A stretch of DNA of 64,000 bases from Formicarius rufipectus (Eukaryota; Chordata; Aves; Passeriformes; Formicariidae), in assembly GCA_013399695.1 (NCBI GenBank), contig VXAU01004947.1, positions 682,990 through 746,989 on the forward strand, read 5' to 3'. The translations under genes and the position numbers were made by a program. Shown here in pieces: positions 12,096-22,471 of this stretch. How positions within the stretch are numbered: the first letter of the stretch is position 1; every line of letters starts with the position of its first letter. The notes beneath the pieces are model-generated. The model saw only the letters and a program-made list of their open reading frames with translations, did not search any database and was not told the origin of the DNA.

Positions 12096-15000
12096 TCAGT
12101 ATTTTGATTCCCCTTCCTCAGTACCCAAAACAATTACTTTTGCAGCTATAACCTCTGGATTATCCTCCCAACGTCCTTCGAGCTTTCTCAAACTGATGAC
12201 AGGTTTCATTTCCTGAAGTTGCTTCAACACACGCTCAGTACAGTCTTTAAGAGTCTTGTCTAAAACTATCTTTACATTGTCACCACATGGAAGCTGTGAT
12301 GGGTTGGCAAACAGTACAAGGGTTTCAGTTTCAGAACATGACCAAGTGACATTATCACTTGCTACGGGGGTCTTTTCACTGGATTTCCGTGAGTTCGAAT
12401 GGGATCCTTTTTTGGTTCCACCACCATGGTAGTCTCTTTCAGTGTTTTTCTTTTGTTTCACAGCAGACTCTTCAAGGAACTTGAGAAATGACACTTCAAA
12501 CCCCATTGGCTTAAACGAGCTCCAGTCAAAAGCTGCAGGTTGTTCCTCAGCTGTCTGAATGGCAACGGCAGTCTCTTCCTCCCTGTGCACACTACTCACG
12601 TCAACAGGTAGTGCTTCCTCAGTTTTTTCAGCTCTCTTTCTCTTGTTCTGAGACACATTTTTTTCTTTATTTGCTCTTTTCAGGTTGTTTGATTTTTGCT
12701 TCTCTGAGGGGCAGGAGCTGGTCTCCTGCAAGTCACTATTTATACTGGTGGAGATTTTTGCTTGATTTTCAGTAGTTGAACAATCCTCATTAATTAGTTT
12801 AGTAATGAATAGTTCTGTCAGTTCATCCACTTCATCCTTCTCGCCTTTCTCAGTTTCCTTTTGTGGTAAGGTAGTTGTGCTTGAATCATTATTGCTCACT
12901 ATCAAACTCTGTTCAGGCTCTTTCACATCAGTTTTTTTATCAGTCTCCTCTTGCTCACAGGAGGCTTCCTTTACTTGGGAGACAGAGTGCTTTTTAGATA
13001 CAATAAGAAGATTTCTGTGTTGGGAAGTAAATGCTTTGGACAGCTTGTGACATTTATAATGCCTTATTATGTTACTTTCACTTGTGACTACAGATGAACA
13101 TCCCTTTATCATACACGGATACTGAGTTATGAACCTGCTTGTACATTCCGATAAGGCATCATTTCTAGTCTTTATTGAATACACATACTTGCCACGTTTC
13201 AGGGAATAAGCCTTATTTTCTTGAACTTGTATTCCTTTTTCATTTTTATTTTCCAAGTTCACATTTTTCTTTTGTTTTGTTTTCACTGACAGCCTGTTAC
13301 TTTCTTTTCCTGATCTGTTTTTGAGTCCCCTCTGTTTAGACTTTAATGGTTTCTCCTGATTTGCTTTGCTTGAAATATTTTCCTGGCCTGGTGTCAATCT
13401 CCTGGGTCTTATTAGATGATCTTTGTGCCTGTCATTATGTTTGTTAAAAATATGCCTCAAGAGGTTAGACCTAGTAGCATAAATACGGTCACAGCCTTCA
13501 CAGTCACACTTGAATAGGCCATCATCTTCTACTTTGTTTGGCCTTATCTTCACACTGTGCTCTGTCTCAAGATGCACAACGTAGTTAAGATAAGCTGTAA
13601 ACGAAGACTTACACTGAGACTGATCACAAAAAAACCTTCCAACCTCTGGGGCTGATTTCATGTTTCCAATTTGCTCTGGGGTCATGTTGTGAAGCTTCAC
13701 GTAATGTTGTATCAAGCTGGTAACTTCTTGGAAGATGCGAGAGCAGTCACTCACCTCACACCTGAACTCTCTGATGGCAGGTTTGGTTTCCACCTCCTCT
13801 CTTTCCTCTTTGCCATGCTCATTCTCCTCCTCTACTTCAGCAGCAAAGGCAGGAAGGTCTGATTTGTGCACAGCTTGGTAATGAAGGATTAGGTTTTGCT
13901 GTATCGTAAAAGCTGCAAAGCAGCCCTGATGGACACACCGGTATGGTCTATAAGGGCTGTATCTAGTGGGAAACTCCAGAGATTTTGTTACAGGCTTCCT
14001 ACAATTTTTCTCCTCTTTTTCCTTCTTGTACTTCCTAACCTTGCGCACTTTGGGTTGTTCCTCCGTGCTACCAAAAGAGGCTGGATTATGCTGCTCCAGT
14101 GGAACAGAAACCACCTGGGGAGGTTTTTCCAGTCTTTCAGGAATATTATTTTCTGGTAGAAGTTTTTCTAAGACTTTTACAGGCTCTACAACTTCCTTTA
14201 TCTGAGCTTCTTTGACCAATGGAGTTACAGTTTTGTTTTCTATTACTAGTGTCTGCACAGTTTTTATTTCAACCGGTTGTGGGGCTGTGTTTACAGTTTC
14301 ATTTTGAGATCTTCTGCCATAAGGCCTTTTAATTTTTAATTTTACCATCTCCTCTGTCGTAAAATGATGTACGAGCTGACAGTGTGCTCGGAGATTAGAG
14401 TTTCTTGTGAATGTTTTTGGACAAGTAGGTACAACACATTTGAATGGGGCATACTTCAGTTGATGCTTCTTGATTTCCAGTATCATTTCTGCAGTGTACT
14501 GATGAATCTTGCCATAGTGTTTAAATAATGCATCTTTTGTCATAGCACTGTAATTGCAGCCAGGATTCTGACATACAAAAGGTTTATTAACTCTATCACT
14601 AAACTGATAGTTATTTGCCTCTGGAGATATCTGAATGAGGGGCTTATTTTCAATTGATAAAACTGGAATTGCTGATCCTAGCGTATCTGCTGGAGGACAC
14701 TGGGAAACAGTCTCAGAGATGCAAATGGGAGAGTTATCCTCTAGCTTCAGTTTTTGCAAGCCCTCCAAAATTTCCAGCATTTGAGTATCTTCCTTTTGAG
14801 ATATCTCAGACTGAGCAGAGCTACCCTTTGCAGCAGTGACATTCCCTGTGTGCACAGAAAACTGTGCAGAAGTGGGTAGTTTTACACTGGGTGCAGAATT
14901 TTCTGAAGAAGCCTGTGCATTATTTACTTGCAAGTTCTGTCCTGAAGCAGCAATGGTATCCTGGATTTCAGTTTTCACCTCAAGTATCTGTGAATTCATA

Positions 15001-18000
15001 GCAGTTTTGATTATTTCCAGAGTTTTTTCAAAGTTCTGCAGAACATTGTCTTCTGAGATCTGTTCCTCTGAATTTGCTCGCACACAAGAATTTACAGCCA
15101 TCATTTGGGAATCCCCATTTTCAGTTTTTACTGTTAAAGAGGGCAGTGCTGTATGAGCCTCAAGATTTGTTTTGAAATTCTCTTTGATACTGGCCATGAA
15201 TAACTGATTGTCAACATTGAGTTTCTGTGCGAGATTTTCTACCACTGCTTGAGAGCCACAATTTGCAAGCAAGTTGGACTGAAAACTTTCTCCCTGTATT
15301 TGGATGTTTCCTTCAGTGCTTTTGGTTAAAAGTCCCATCACTGTTGCATTATTTACTGCTACTTTCTGTGACGTATTTGGCACAAGCAGGGGTGTAGTTG
15401 TTTTTCTCTTCCTCTTTGAAGAGCTGGTTCCCTTCTTATTCAAGTTGCTTGATCCAGAATTCTTGGGACTACTTATAACAGAAACTCGTGAACTGTTCCC
15501 TGCAAAATTTTGTGCTGCTGCAACAGTATTAGAAAATGAGCTAGGACACAAGCCATTTTCCACAGTCTTTAGCATTAAGTCCTCTGTTGCAAAAACAGGC
15601 AAACTCTTGCATTCGTTTAGTGGAGGAATTTTGGCACTGAGGGTCCTGTTTTGGTCTGTTAGCAGGGTACTGGGGTTACAGACTGTCTGTAGCAGAGGGG
15701 ACGCAGACGAGTTGGGGAGAACAGCTGCATTTATCTGAGTCGTACCAGAGACACAACTTGTGGTGACTACATGTGGAAGTACTTCTGCGTTATCAAAGGA
15801 ACTTGGGATGCCTGCAGTTTCCAAGGCTTGTTTTATAATTTGATTTCCTTCCTCATTCCCACTGGTATTAAAGTTAGTCACACTGGCTCGTGGAAACATA
15901 GTCTGCAGTAAGGCTGTGGAACGATTTTCCGCCGCAAGTAACTGGAGGAATGATGGGTCTTTAAAACATGTCTCTGGACTGAAGGCAGACTCCTGGGGTT
16001 GCTGCAAGTTTAATGAATTTGAAGAAAGAATCATACTGGCAAGCAAAGATTGTCCATTGGCCTGCAGGGCTTCTGGAGAAATTTCTGATCCTTCAAGAGG
16101 CTTACAATAAGACCTCTTAGATAAGTGACCACCAAGTGATCTAGGATTAGTGAAAACTCTGAAGCACCTGCTACAGATAAATTTGCCATCTCTAATTATT
16201 GCTGGCCACTTTGCTCGTTTGTTATGTTTTGGCTTCCTTTCTTTCCCATTTGGGCCCTGGCCATGATCTTTTTTCTCCTTTTCTGAAGCTGGATGTTGAG
16301 GACCAGTTTCACTGAAGTTATTTTCATTACTCAGTCGTGGGGGAAATATTTGATCAACACTTTCCTCTTTTGGGAAAGCAGAACTAGTGTTTCCTTCTAA
16401 TTGCAATGAAAAGCTATTTGTGTTATTTTCCAGTTGTGAGAAGACTGAATTTGGAGGATTCTCTGCTGACGAAGGAAAGAGAGACATTGGACCATTTTCT
16501 GCAGGCAAAGGAAGAAAAGGATCTGAACTGCCATCAATATTTAGAGGCATAACTGTTTTTGCCAGATCATCCAACTGGGAAGGTAAGGTTGCACCAGACA
16601 GATTTTCCATTGGTGAACATAAAACACTCTCAGGCTCACTTTTAATACGAGTGGACAAGCTTGGATTTATGACACTTTCCACTACAGGCAACATAGGACT
16701 GGCCAAATTTTCGAGGTGAGTTGGGAAAAGAGTACTTGTGACATGTTGCACTTGACTGGAACAGCTGGGATTCAAATTTGATTTGTTCTGTGCAGTAAAA
16801 GCAGCACCACTGGAATTGCCCACTTGCGATGGCAGAAGATAAACCATCTTTTCATCATTCGGCACAGTTTGCAGATTACTGGATTTTCGTGGTTTCTTAT
16901 TTTTACGCTGCATTTTAAAAGCTGCATATTCATCAGGGTGTGCTGCCTTCATATGTTTACCAATGCTCTGTGATGAATTGTACGTTCGAGTACAACCCTC
17001 AACCTGACAATTAAATTTCTGAACTGGGGTTGCTGGTAACATAGCTGGAACTAGAGAGCTATTTATGTTAGGCTGTGATGGAATAAATGTAATACTTTCT
17101 AAAGTTTTTAAAGGCAGGTTATATAGATTAGCTGCAGCTTTAATACTGTCTTCAATTTCAAGTTTGGAAATGGGTACACTGTTTCGATATCCTGTCTGAT
17201 TCTGCATGCTGAATGGATTTACAATGCTTACTTGTCTTTCTAAGCTTTTTGATTCAAGGGTTTCTGGCTTTAGTGTGTCTGAGGTCACAGAAACAGTCTG
17301 AATATTCTGAGTCTGACTGAGACAGTCTTCCTCCTTTCTCTCTTGGAAAACTGGAAGACAAGAGTCAACTGATGGGCACAATTGCTGGACTCCAGGTTTA
17401 GTGGTATCCATTTTACTGGAAATAGCAGTCAATTTACCTCTTTTTGCAAAATTTTCTCTGATCTTCTGGTTAACAACAGACAGCTTCATGCTGCCTGCTG
17501 GAAGTGTCACTTCTGTTTTCACTGAACCCAGAGGAGACTGCTCTGAACCAACATTAGGCAAGGAATCGCCTTGCTGCAGTACACTTGCCGATGCATTTAC
17601 ACTTTCATTCGCTACTGGTTCTGCTTTGATTTGGTTCCAGGTAATGTTTTCTCCTTCAGTGGAACTACTTTGGTTGTCAGCTGGAGGAGATGTCATTTCC
17701 TCTTTCACAGCAACTGCATTGGTATTTTCATTAGCTTTAGAAGGTTGACTAAGATCGGGCTGATTAGTTTGGTTTTCAGGCTGCTGCTCTTTTTCAGGCT
17801 GCTTGCTGTGATCCTCAACATGCTTTTCCAGTTCATTCTGTGAACGGTAAACCTTTCCACAGCCTGTAACTTTGCAGGTGTAGGTATTATAGTGTTGTGC
17901 TTCATGATCATAGAGTAAATAGGCTTCAGAAAACACTCTGCCACATTTAGGAAACATACACTTAGCTCTGAAGACTTGATGCTCTCTTCTGTGTGTCAGG

Positions 18001-19277
18001 AGCTCAGCGTAACTATTAAAACCAGCCTTACATTTCATCTGTATGCAGATATAAGGCTTGCTTCCACAGTGCATTTGTAAATGATCATTCAGGTGAGTAA
18101 CACTTACAAAATGTCGTCTACAGTACTGGCAAATCACTTTTTTGCTTTGCATTTCAAGAAAACGTTTAGCTTCTTCATTATCTTTATGCCCCTTTGCATG
18201 TGCTATTAGATTTTTAAAATATTTAAAGCCTTTTTTACAAAATGTTACAGGGCACGTGAATTCATTAACTGGGAGTGGCTTTGGAACTGGCACTATCTCT
18301 GGTATGTAAGGTTTATCTTTGTCATCGTTTTCATCATCTGAGCCATCATTATCATTAAACACAATGAAGTCTGTTGAATAGAGACTGTTCTTCTTAATGG
18401 GTCGCTGCTCCTGTTTGGATACAGAATTAGTTTTCTGATTCTCATTGGCAGTTGCTATTTTAGGGGGTCTTCCCAATCTTCTCAGTGGTTTCATAGCAGC
18501 CAATCTCTCCTTGCTGGATTTTTTAACATGCAAAGTTACATGGGGAACAAAGTTTTCTTTAGAATTAAAATTTTGGGCACATATAGGGCAACTATAAATT
18601 CCATCTTTATAATGTTTTTGTGCATGTCTAACTATTCTGTGACCTAGGAATTCTTTGTCACATAACACACAATACTGCATATAAGCTTGCCAGTTCCTAA
18701 ATCTAGCTGATATGAACCCCCTCTCTCTGAGTTTTTTGATTTCTCTCTTTTTCTGCTTTTCATCTCTTATACCCTTAAGAAGGCTTGTAGCTTCATCAAG
18801 GCCAGCAAGACCATTCACAGAAGTTTCTTTAGTTTCTTCTTGGCAATCCTCAACCTTCTCATAAACTTCACTATCATTTAGTTCATCTATTGAGGACACG
18901 ATGGATGCCTCCTCTCCCATAAGTGCCAGACACTGACGCTTTAGAGTTTTCCAGTCCCAGAACTCTGGATCAAAAGGCCACTGAGTTTTCAGTACAAGTA
19001 AGAGCTCACAGCGCAAAGAATTTGGTATTGGAAGATTCTCTTCGTCATACTTCTGGTCAGGCTGATTATACAGCATTTCAACAGCATAATATGCATCCAC
19101 AGTGGGTTCGAGAAGAAATTCACTCAGTTGACAAGCACGTTTAACCTCCAAATCATCTGGAAGCAAGCAGGAGATAGTCTTGCAAATAGATATCTTGACA
19201 TCTGCATTTTCACTGGATTCCAAGCGCAATGCCTTCACACACAGTTCAATGCAGGTTGCAAGTCCAGCACCATCAAT
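12096..19277 (-). CDS. ZNF292: ZNF292 exon 8: zinc finger protein 292, main part
   Basis: Giant last exon encoding 2393 residues and a TGA stop at 12096-12098. ZNF292 is a large nuclear C2H2 protein; the rat homologue Zn-15 cooperates with Pit-1 at the growth hormone promoter, and human variants cause a neurodevelopmental disorder. I count 16 C2H2-like fingers: seven in a cluster at about 18660-17810, one near 17010-16940, one near 16180-16100, two at 14580-14370, four at 13950-13440 and one at 13110-13040. Between them are long Ser/Thr/Asn/Gln-rich, probably disordered linkers. Basic patches such as SSKRKRKT look like nuclear localisation signals. Near the C-terminus are the conserved blocks DELTELFITKLINED and FDWSSFKPMGFEVSFLKFLE. 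The open frame continues 13 codons upstream to an ATG at 19316, but that part is intron: the acceptor reads CTTTGCAG just before the exon, which starts IDGAGLATCIEL in phase 0. Confidence 0.97.
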   Translation of the reverse strand: MDGAGLATCIELCVKALRLESSENADVKISICKTISCLLPDDLEVKRACQLSEFLLEPTVDAYYAVEMLYNQPDQKYDEENLPIPNSLRCELLLVLKTQWPFDPEFWDWKTLKRQCLALMGEEASIVSSIDELNDSEVYEKVEDCQEETKETSVNGLAGLDEATSLLKGIRDEKQKKREIKKLRERGFISARFRNWQAYMQYCVLCDKEFLGHRIVRHAQKHYKDGIYSCPICAQNFNSKENFVPHVTLHVKKSSKERLAAMKPLRRLGRPPKIATANENQKTNSVSKQEQRPIKKNSLYSTDFIVFNDNDGSDDENDDKDKPYIPEIVPVPKPLPVNEFTCPVTFCKKGFKYFKNLIAHAKGHKDNEEAKRFLEMQSKKVICQYCRRHFVSVTHLNDHLQMHCGSKPYICIQMKCKAGFNSYAELLTHRREHQVFRAKCMFPKCGRVFSEAYLLYDHEAQHYNTYTCKVTGCGKVYRSQNELEKHVEDHSKQPEKEQQPENQTNQPDLSQPSKANENTNAVAVKEEMTSPPADNQSSSTEGENITWNQIKAEPVANESVNASASVLQQGDSLPNVGSEQSPLGSVKTEVTLPAGSMKLSVVNQKIRENFAKRGKLTAISSKMDTTKPGVQQLCPSVDSCLPVFQERKEEDCLSQTQNIQTVSVTSDTLKPETLESKSLERQVSIVNPFSMQNQTGYRNSVPISKLEIEDSIKAAANLYNLPLKTLESITFIPSQPNINSSLVPAMLPATPVQKFNCQVEGCTRTYNSSQSIGKHMKAAHPDEYAAFKMQRKNKKPRKSSNLQTVPNDEKMVYLLPSQVGNSSGAAFTAQNKSNLNPSCSSQVQHVTSTLFPTHLENLASPMLPVVESVINPSLSTRIKSEPESVLCSPMENLSGATLPSQLDDLAKTVMPLNIDGSSDPFLPLPAENGPMSLFPSSAENPPNSVFSQLENNTNSFSLQLEGNTSSAFPKEESVDQIFPPRLSNENNFSETGPQHPASEKEKKDHGQGPNGKERKPKHNKRAKWPAIIRDGKFICSRCFRVFTNPRSLGGHLSKRSYCKPLEGSEISPEALQANGQSLLASMILSSNSLNLQQPQESAFSPETCFKDPSFLQLLAAENRSTALLQTMFPRASVTNFNTSGNEEGNQIIKQALETAGIPSSFDNAEVLPHVVTTSCVSGTTQINAAVLPNSSASPLLQTVCNPSTLLTDQNRTLSAKIPPLNECKSLPVFATEDLMLKTVENGLCPSSFSNTVAAAQNFAGNSSRVSVISSPKNSGSSNLNKKGTSSSKRKRKTTTPLLVPNTSQKVAVNNATVMGLLTKSTEGNIQIQGESFQSNLLANCGSQAVVENLAQKLNVDNQLFMASIKENFKTNLEAHTALPSLTVKTENGDSQMMAVNSCVRANSEEQISEDNVLQNFEKTLEIIKTAMNSQILEVKTEIQDTIAASGQNLQVNNAQASSENSAPSVKLPTSAQFSVHTGNVTAAKGSSAQSEISQKEDTQMLEILEGLQKLKLEDNSPICISETVSQCPPADTLGSAIPVLSIENKPLIQISPEANNYQFSDRVNKPFVCQNPGCNYSAMTKDALFKHYGKIHQYTAEMILEIKKHQLKYAPFKCVVPTCPKTFTRNSNLRAHCQLVHHFTTEEMVKLKIKRPYGRRSQNETVNTAPQPVEIKTVQTLVIENKTVTPLVKEAQIKEVVEPVKVLEKLLPENNIPERLEKPPQVVSVPLEQHNPASFGSTEEQPKVRKVRKYKKEKEEKNCRKPVTKSLEFPTRYSPYRPYRCVHQGCFAAFTIQQNLILHYQAVHKSDLPAFAAEVEEENEHGKEEREEVETKPAIREFRCEVSDCSRIFQEVTSLIQHYVKLHNMTPEQIGNMKSAPEVGRFFCDQSQCKSSFTAYLNYVVHLETEHSVKIRPNKVEDDGLFKCDCEGCDRIYATRSNLLRHIFNKHNDRHKDHLIRPRRLTPGQENISSKANQEKPLKSKQRGLKNRSGKESNRLSVKTKQKKNVNLENKNEKGIQVQENKAYSLKRGKYVYSIKTRNDALSECTSRFITQYPCMIKGCSSVVTSESNIIRHYKCHKLSKAFTSQHRNLLIVSKKHSVSQVKEASCEQEETDKKTDVKEPEQSLIVSNNDSSTTTLPQKETEKGEKDEVDELTELFITKLINEDCSTTENQAKISTSINSDLQETSSCPSEKQKSNNLKRANKEKNVSQNKRKRAEKTEEALPVDVSSVHREEETAVAIQTAEEQPAAFDWSSFKPMGFEVSFLKFLEESAVKQKKNTERDYHGGGTKKGSHSNSRKSSEKTPVASDNVTWSCSETETLVLFANPSQLPCGDNVKIVLDKTLKDCTERVLKQLQEMKPVISLRKLEGRWEDNPEVIAAKVIVLGTEEGESKY

Positions 19278-20985
19278 CTGCAAAGCAAGACTAATTTTAG
19301 TATGTGATCGTATCATAACCCTTTCTGTACTTGTAACTAAAAGATGTCATTATTTAAGCCTAAGTGTCAGGAAAAAATGTACCTGAAGTTCATAGCAATA
19401 CCTTCTACTTTAAGAAACCTACTGGTTTGCCTCTGGATGCTATTACTTAAGTTGCATAATTTGTCTTCATGCTACAACAAAAATGTGGAAGTTTACATAC
19501 AACTAAAAGACAAATTAATTGTATGTTCTGTCTAGTTTGAGGACTTAGGACTGTATGCTAGAGGTGTTCAGTTTACATGAGAGCAACACTGAGCTTTTTC
19601 CATGAAACAAGGCCTGTCAGTTATGACACAGTTATTATAGATGAGCTTCTATGGAGCATTAACTTAACATCGGATAGGATTCCAATGGTAAAAAGTGCTA
19701 TAGTTAAAAACACGTGATCGTCAGAAATATTTATAATTTGGAAATCGCTTAAGATAAAAAGGTTGATTCTTATTTTTAAAGATTATGCCACTTCAAAGTC
19801 AACTGACCTCAACTGAACACATGGCTTCAGTCCAGCTCAAAGCATTACGTATAGTTAAATGTTCATTCATTTGAATCTTCCAAAGGTCATGTGGTCTCCT
19901 CTCATTCATACCTTCAGGCAACATCACTTATATTTACCTCCACTTTACAAATGCTTATGCTGCCAGGGCTGCACAGAGAGGCTGTAGTATACGTGAGAAT
20001 AAAGTCCAGAGAATTTATGAATGCACAAGTCACTACATAAATGCTGTTCAATTTCTGCCATCAACTAAATGATCCACTGTTCACTGGAAAAAAAAAATCA
20101 ATATGGCACAGAGCAGACAGAGCTCTTAATATCTCAAGGCTCCATCCAAGCTACTTTTCTTCCCCTTCTTTAATTCTAATTTATTTCAGATCTTTGGAAA
20201 AAGGCAATATTTGAGATTAGAAGACCATGATTAGCCATATTAGAACACTGGAAAAGGAAAACTGGAATTTTCTTAGAATTAGTATTGTGACTTACAGAAA
20301 TCTCCCAACTAAAATGCTTTGTAAGAGCTAAATTTAGCTATCAGCATTAAATATTGCAACTAAGGAAATTAAGAAAATCAGATAACAAGATAGATGAGCA
20401 GAGTTTTAATACAACATTGGATCTAAGGTCACAAATGCCAAGTATTTAATTTCTTAAAACAAACTGCATTCCTGTCAATTCAAAAGGAGTTTTTTTGGGG
20501 GTTTCTTTTTAAGCTTTCTGTAATTTTATTTTCCTTACATATTAATATACAGCCTTCATTTCCCTTCCTCCTAAGTTTTTCCTCTCCATTTTCTGCAATT
20601 TTTGAAATACAGAAAATAGTAACATGGAATGGTAGGGCCTGCTTACAGAAAATACATCCTATAGAGGACACAGGCAACAGCAGAGGCTGTTTCCTTCATC
20701 TCAGTTGTTGGCATCCAGCTCTTCTGTTTACTGCCTCTGATGTGCCCCCGCCCCCCCCGCCCCCGCTTTTTCCCCAAAGGAACAAGAAAGCTTTAATAAT
20801 CTAAAATGAATCCACTTAGAATGTACCTGCAGAAAGAAGTTGCTACGGCCTTTCCTAAAGCCAATTAGGATTGCCCCAAAGTTGATGCTAACAAAAGAGA
20901 CAAGATGTCCAAGCAGCTTTCATAAATTTTCCTGATTACAGTTCCATTAAAAGTGCCAAAAATATTCTTTCAGGAGTGTCCTTAC
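19278..20985 (-). other. ZNF292 intron 7
   Basis: 1708-bp intron between donor GTAAGG (20985 leftward) and acceptor TTGCAG (ending 19278). It is AT-rich. It contains a C-rich block at 20745-20775, which on the transcribed-RNA strand is a G-quadruplex motif (separate entry). No ORF or transposon is recognised. Confidence 0.85.
20745..20775 (-). repeat. Intronic G-quadruplex motif, sense strand
   Basis: The plus strand has C-runs of 5, 8, 5 and 4 bases separated by G, G and a 7-base spacer. The ZNF292 sense strand therefore carries four G-runs with loops of 7, 1 and 1. It starts about 210 bases into intron 7, downstream of the exon 7 donor, so it would be present in the pre-mRNA. Confidence 0.7.
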
Positions 20986-21127
20986 CTCTGAATTAATTAC
21001 TTTAATCAGGAAGAAAATGTGATAAACAGTCTTAGTTAACACAGACAGCTGACGACATCTCTCTAGATACACTTGAATAGAAGGCTCTACCCTTTGCTGC
21101 AGTTTACTCCAGAAAAGAGTCAGTTCC
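20986..21127 (-). CDS. ZNF292: ZNF292 exon 7
   Basis: 142-bp exon. Its first base completes the TGG codon begun in exon 6, and it then encodes 47 residues beginning ELTLFWSKLQQRVEPS and ending FFLIKVINSE. These match the recalled human N-terminal region almost residue for residue. The acceptor TTTTAG precedes 21127 and the donor GTAAGG follows 20986. It ends in phase 0, joining to IDGAGLATC in exon 8 (human reads SETEGAGLATC). The segment is part of the helical N-terminal domain before the zinc fingers; no enzymatic motif is visible. Confidence 0.95.
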
Positions 21128-22334
21128 CTAAAACAAGAGAACAGTATTTCAGGGCCAGCAATGTAACCGCCGATCTGATCACAAGAAATGCAAGGCTGAG
21201 AACATTTTTTATTTTGTCTTCAGGGAAGGAAAAAATCTGAATTTATTCACACCTTATCTTAGACGGAGAACCTTTAATTAAAATACCCGCGCTATTAGTA
21301 TCTAAATTTCACAATTATGAGAATGACTCTGTTCCAGAAGGTCAGTTCAGAACAAAACCAGTATTACCATAATTCATGCTATATGATTTACAGACTCATG
21401 ATATGGTCTTTAAATAAAAAAAAAAAAAAAAAAAAACAAAAACCTCACACAGTAGTTTACTCTGACTGGGACTGTACCCTTCTGAACTCATCAACTACTA
21501 TAGAAAGTTGCCCTTCTCTGTGGCAGATACATTTTTTTTCCTCAAGCTGCTCTGCTTTAAGAGCTGAATCTGACTGTGATTTAATGAGAAATTAGATTTA
21601 ATGAGAAATTAGCCCCCAATGCCAAACAGTAATTACTATCTACATTATCTCACTACTTCCTATTTCAAGAGTACCTAGCGGAATGGTGTAACCCCAAAAA
21701 CTTTAGCAGAATTTCTTCAAGAAAAATCCTGTACTAGCAGTCTTCTCCTGCTGCTTCACGTTAAAATGGGATACACAAAGCTAATTCTTCAGGTATTGTA
21801 CAGGCTTGCAAGTTAGCAGATGGAAATTCAGACCCTAACAGCTCAAGTATGAGCCAACAAAGACCAGTTATTTGTTCCCACATTAAAGAAAGCAAGTCTG
21901 AAACAATTAAGTACCTTCATCTAGCTTATTATTGTGGTTATAGTAGTAAAGAGCTCCTTCTTTCTTAAAAGTATTAGAAAAAGAAACACTGTGTTATTAC
22001 ACAAGGACAGATGAGAACAGTACTTACTTATCCATTAAATATTGACATAATGCCAACTAGTTGCCTGCAGATATTAAATTTCTTACTTCTACAGAAAAAT
22101 TATTAACCAGCTATTGGTATTGGTCTCATCATATGTTCAGACTTCAAATAATAATGGAAGCTAGTCTTGCAAAATTCTTTTTTCTTTTTTCAGCTTTCCA
22201 AGAGCCTTATCTCCTTCCTGTTTAGTTTACAGATTTTATCAGCTGAAGAAAGTTCACTTATGGCTTACGTATCAGCACTAACTTCCCCAGACTACATTTT
22301 CGTTCCACTAGACAAAAACAAGATTCCAACTCAC
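21128..22334 (-). other. ZNF292 intron 6
   Basis: 1207-bp AT-rich intron with donor GTGAGT. Contents include an A-run at about 21414-21436 and a perfect tandem duplication of a 17-bp unit at 21578-21611. No ORF or transposon is recognised. Confidence 0.85.
21578..21611. repeat. 17-bp perfect tandem duplication
   Basis: The unit GATTTAATGAGAAATTA occurs twice head-to-tail inside ZNF292 intron 6. It looks like a recent slippage or small duplication, with no known role. Confidence 0.9.
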
Positions 22335-22471
22335 CAGGCACAGTACATCTCCCCTTGCTGCAGCTGGCGAGATAGAAATGCTGCACATAAAATTAGAGCA
22401 CTTTTTTCATCTCCGTCAGATTCCAGGTTACAGATCATTTCTAGAGCATCTTTGCAATCTACTTCTGCAAT
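22335..22471 (-). CDS. ZNF292: ZNF292 exon 6
   Basis: 137-bp exon starting in phase 0 after the acceptor CTTCTAG. It encodes 45 residues beginning IAEVDCKDALEMICNLES and ending RQLQQGEMYCA, plus two bases of the Trp codon finished by exon 7. The donor is GTGAGT. It is very close to recalled human ZNF292 (ISEVDCKDALEMICNLES). The visible 102-residue plus-strand frame across this position is a shadow. Confidence 0.95.

Noticed and set aside
12805..17843. Plus-strand frames of 60-144 residues opposite ZNF292 exon 8
   Set aside because: They are antisense shadows of a well-supported 2393-codon coding exon.
19278..19316. ATG at 19316 as the start of the large zinc-finger protein
   Set aside because: The 13 codons before the exon 8 acceptor are intronic. 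The real protein continues upstream into exon 7 (VINSE).
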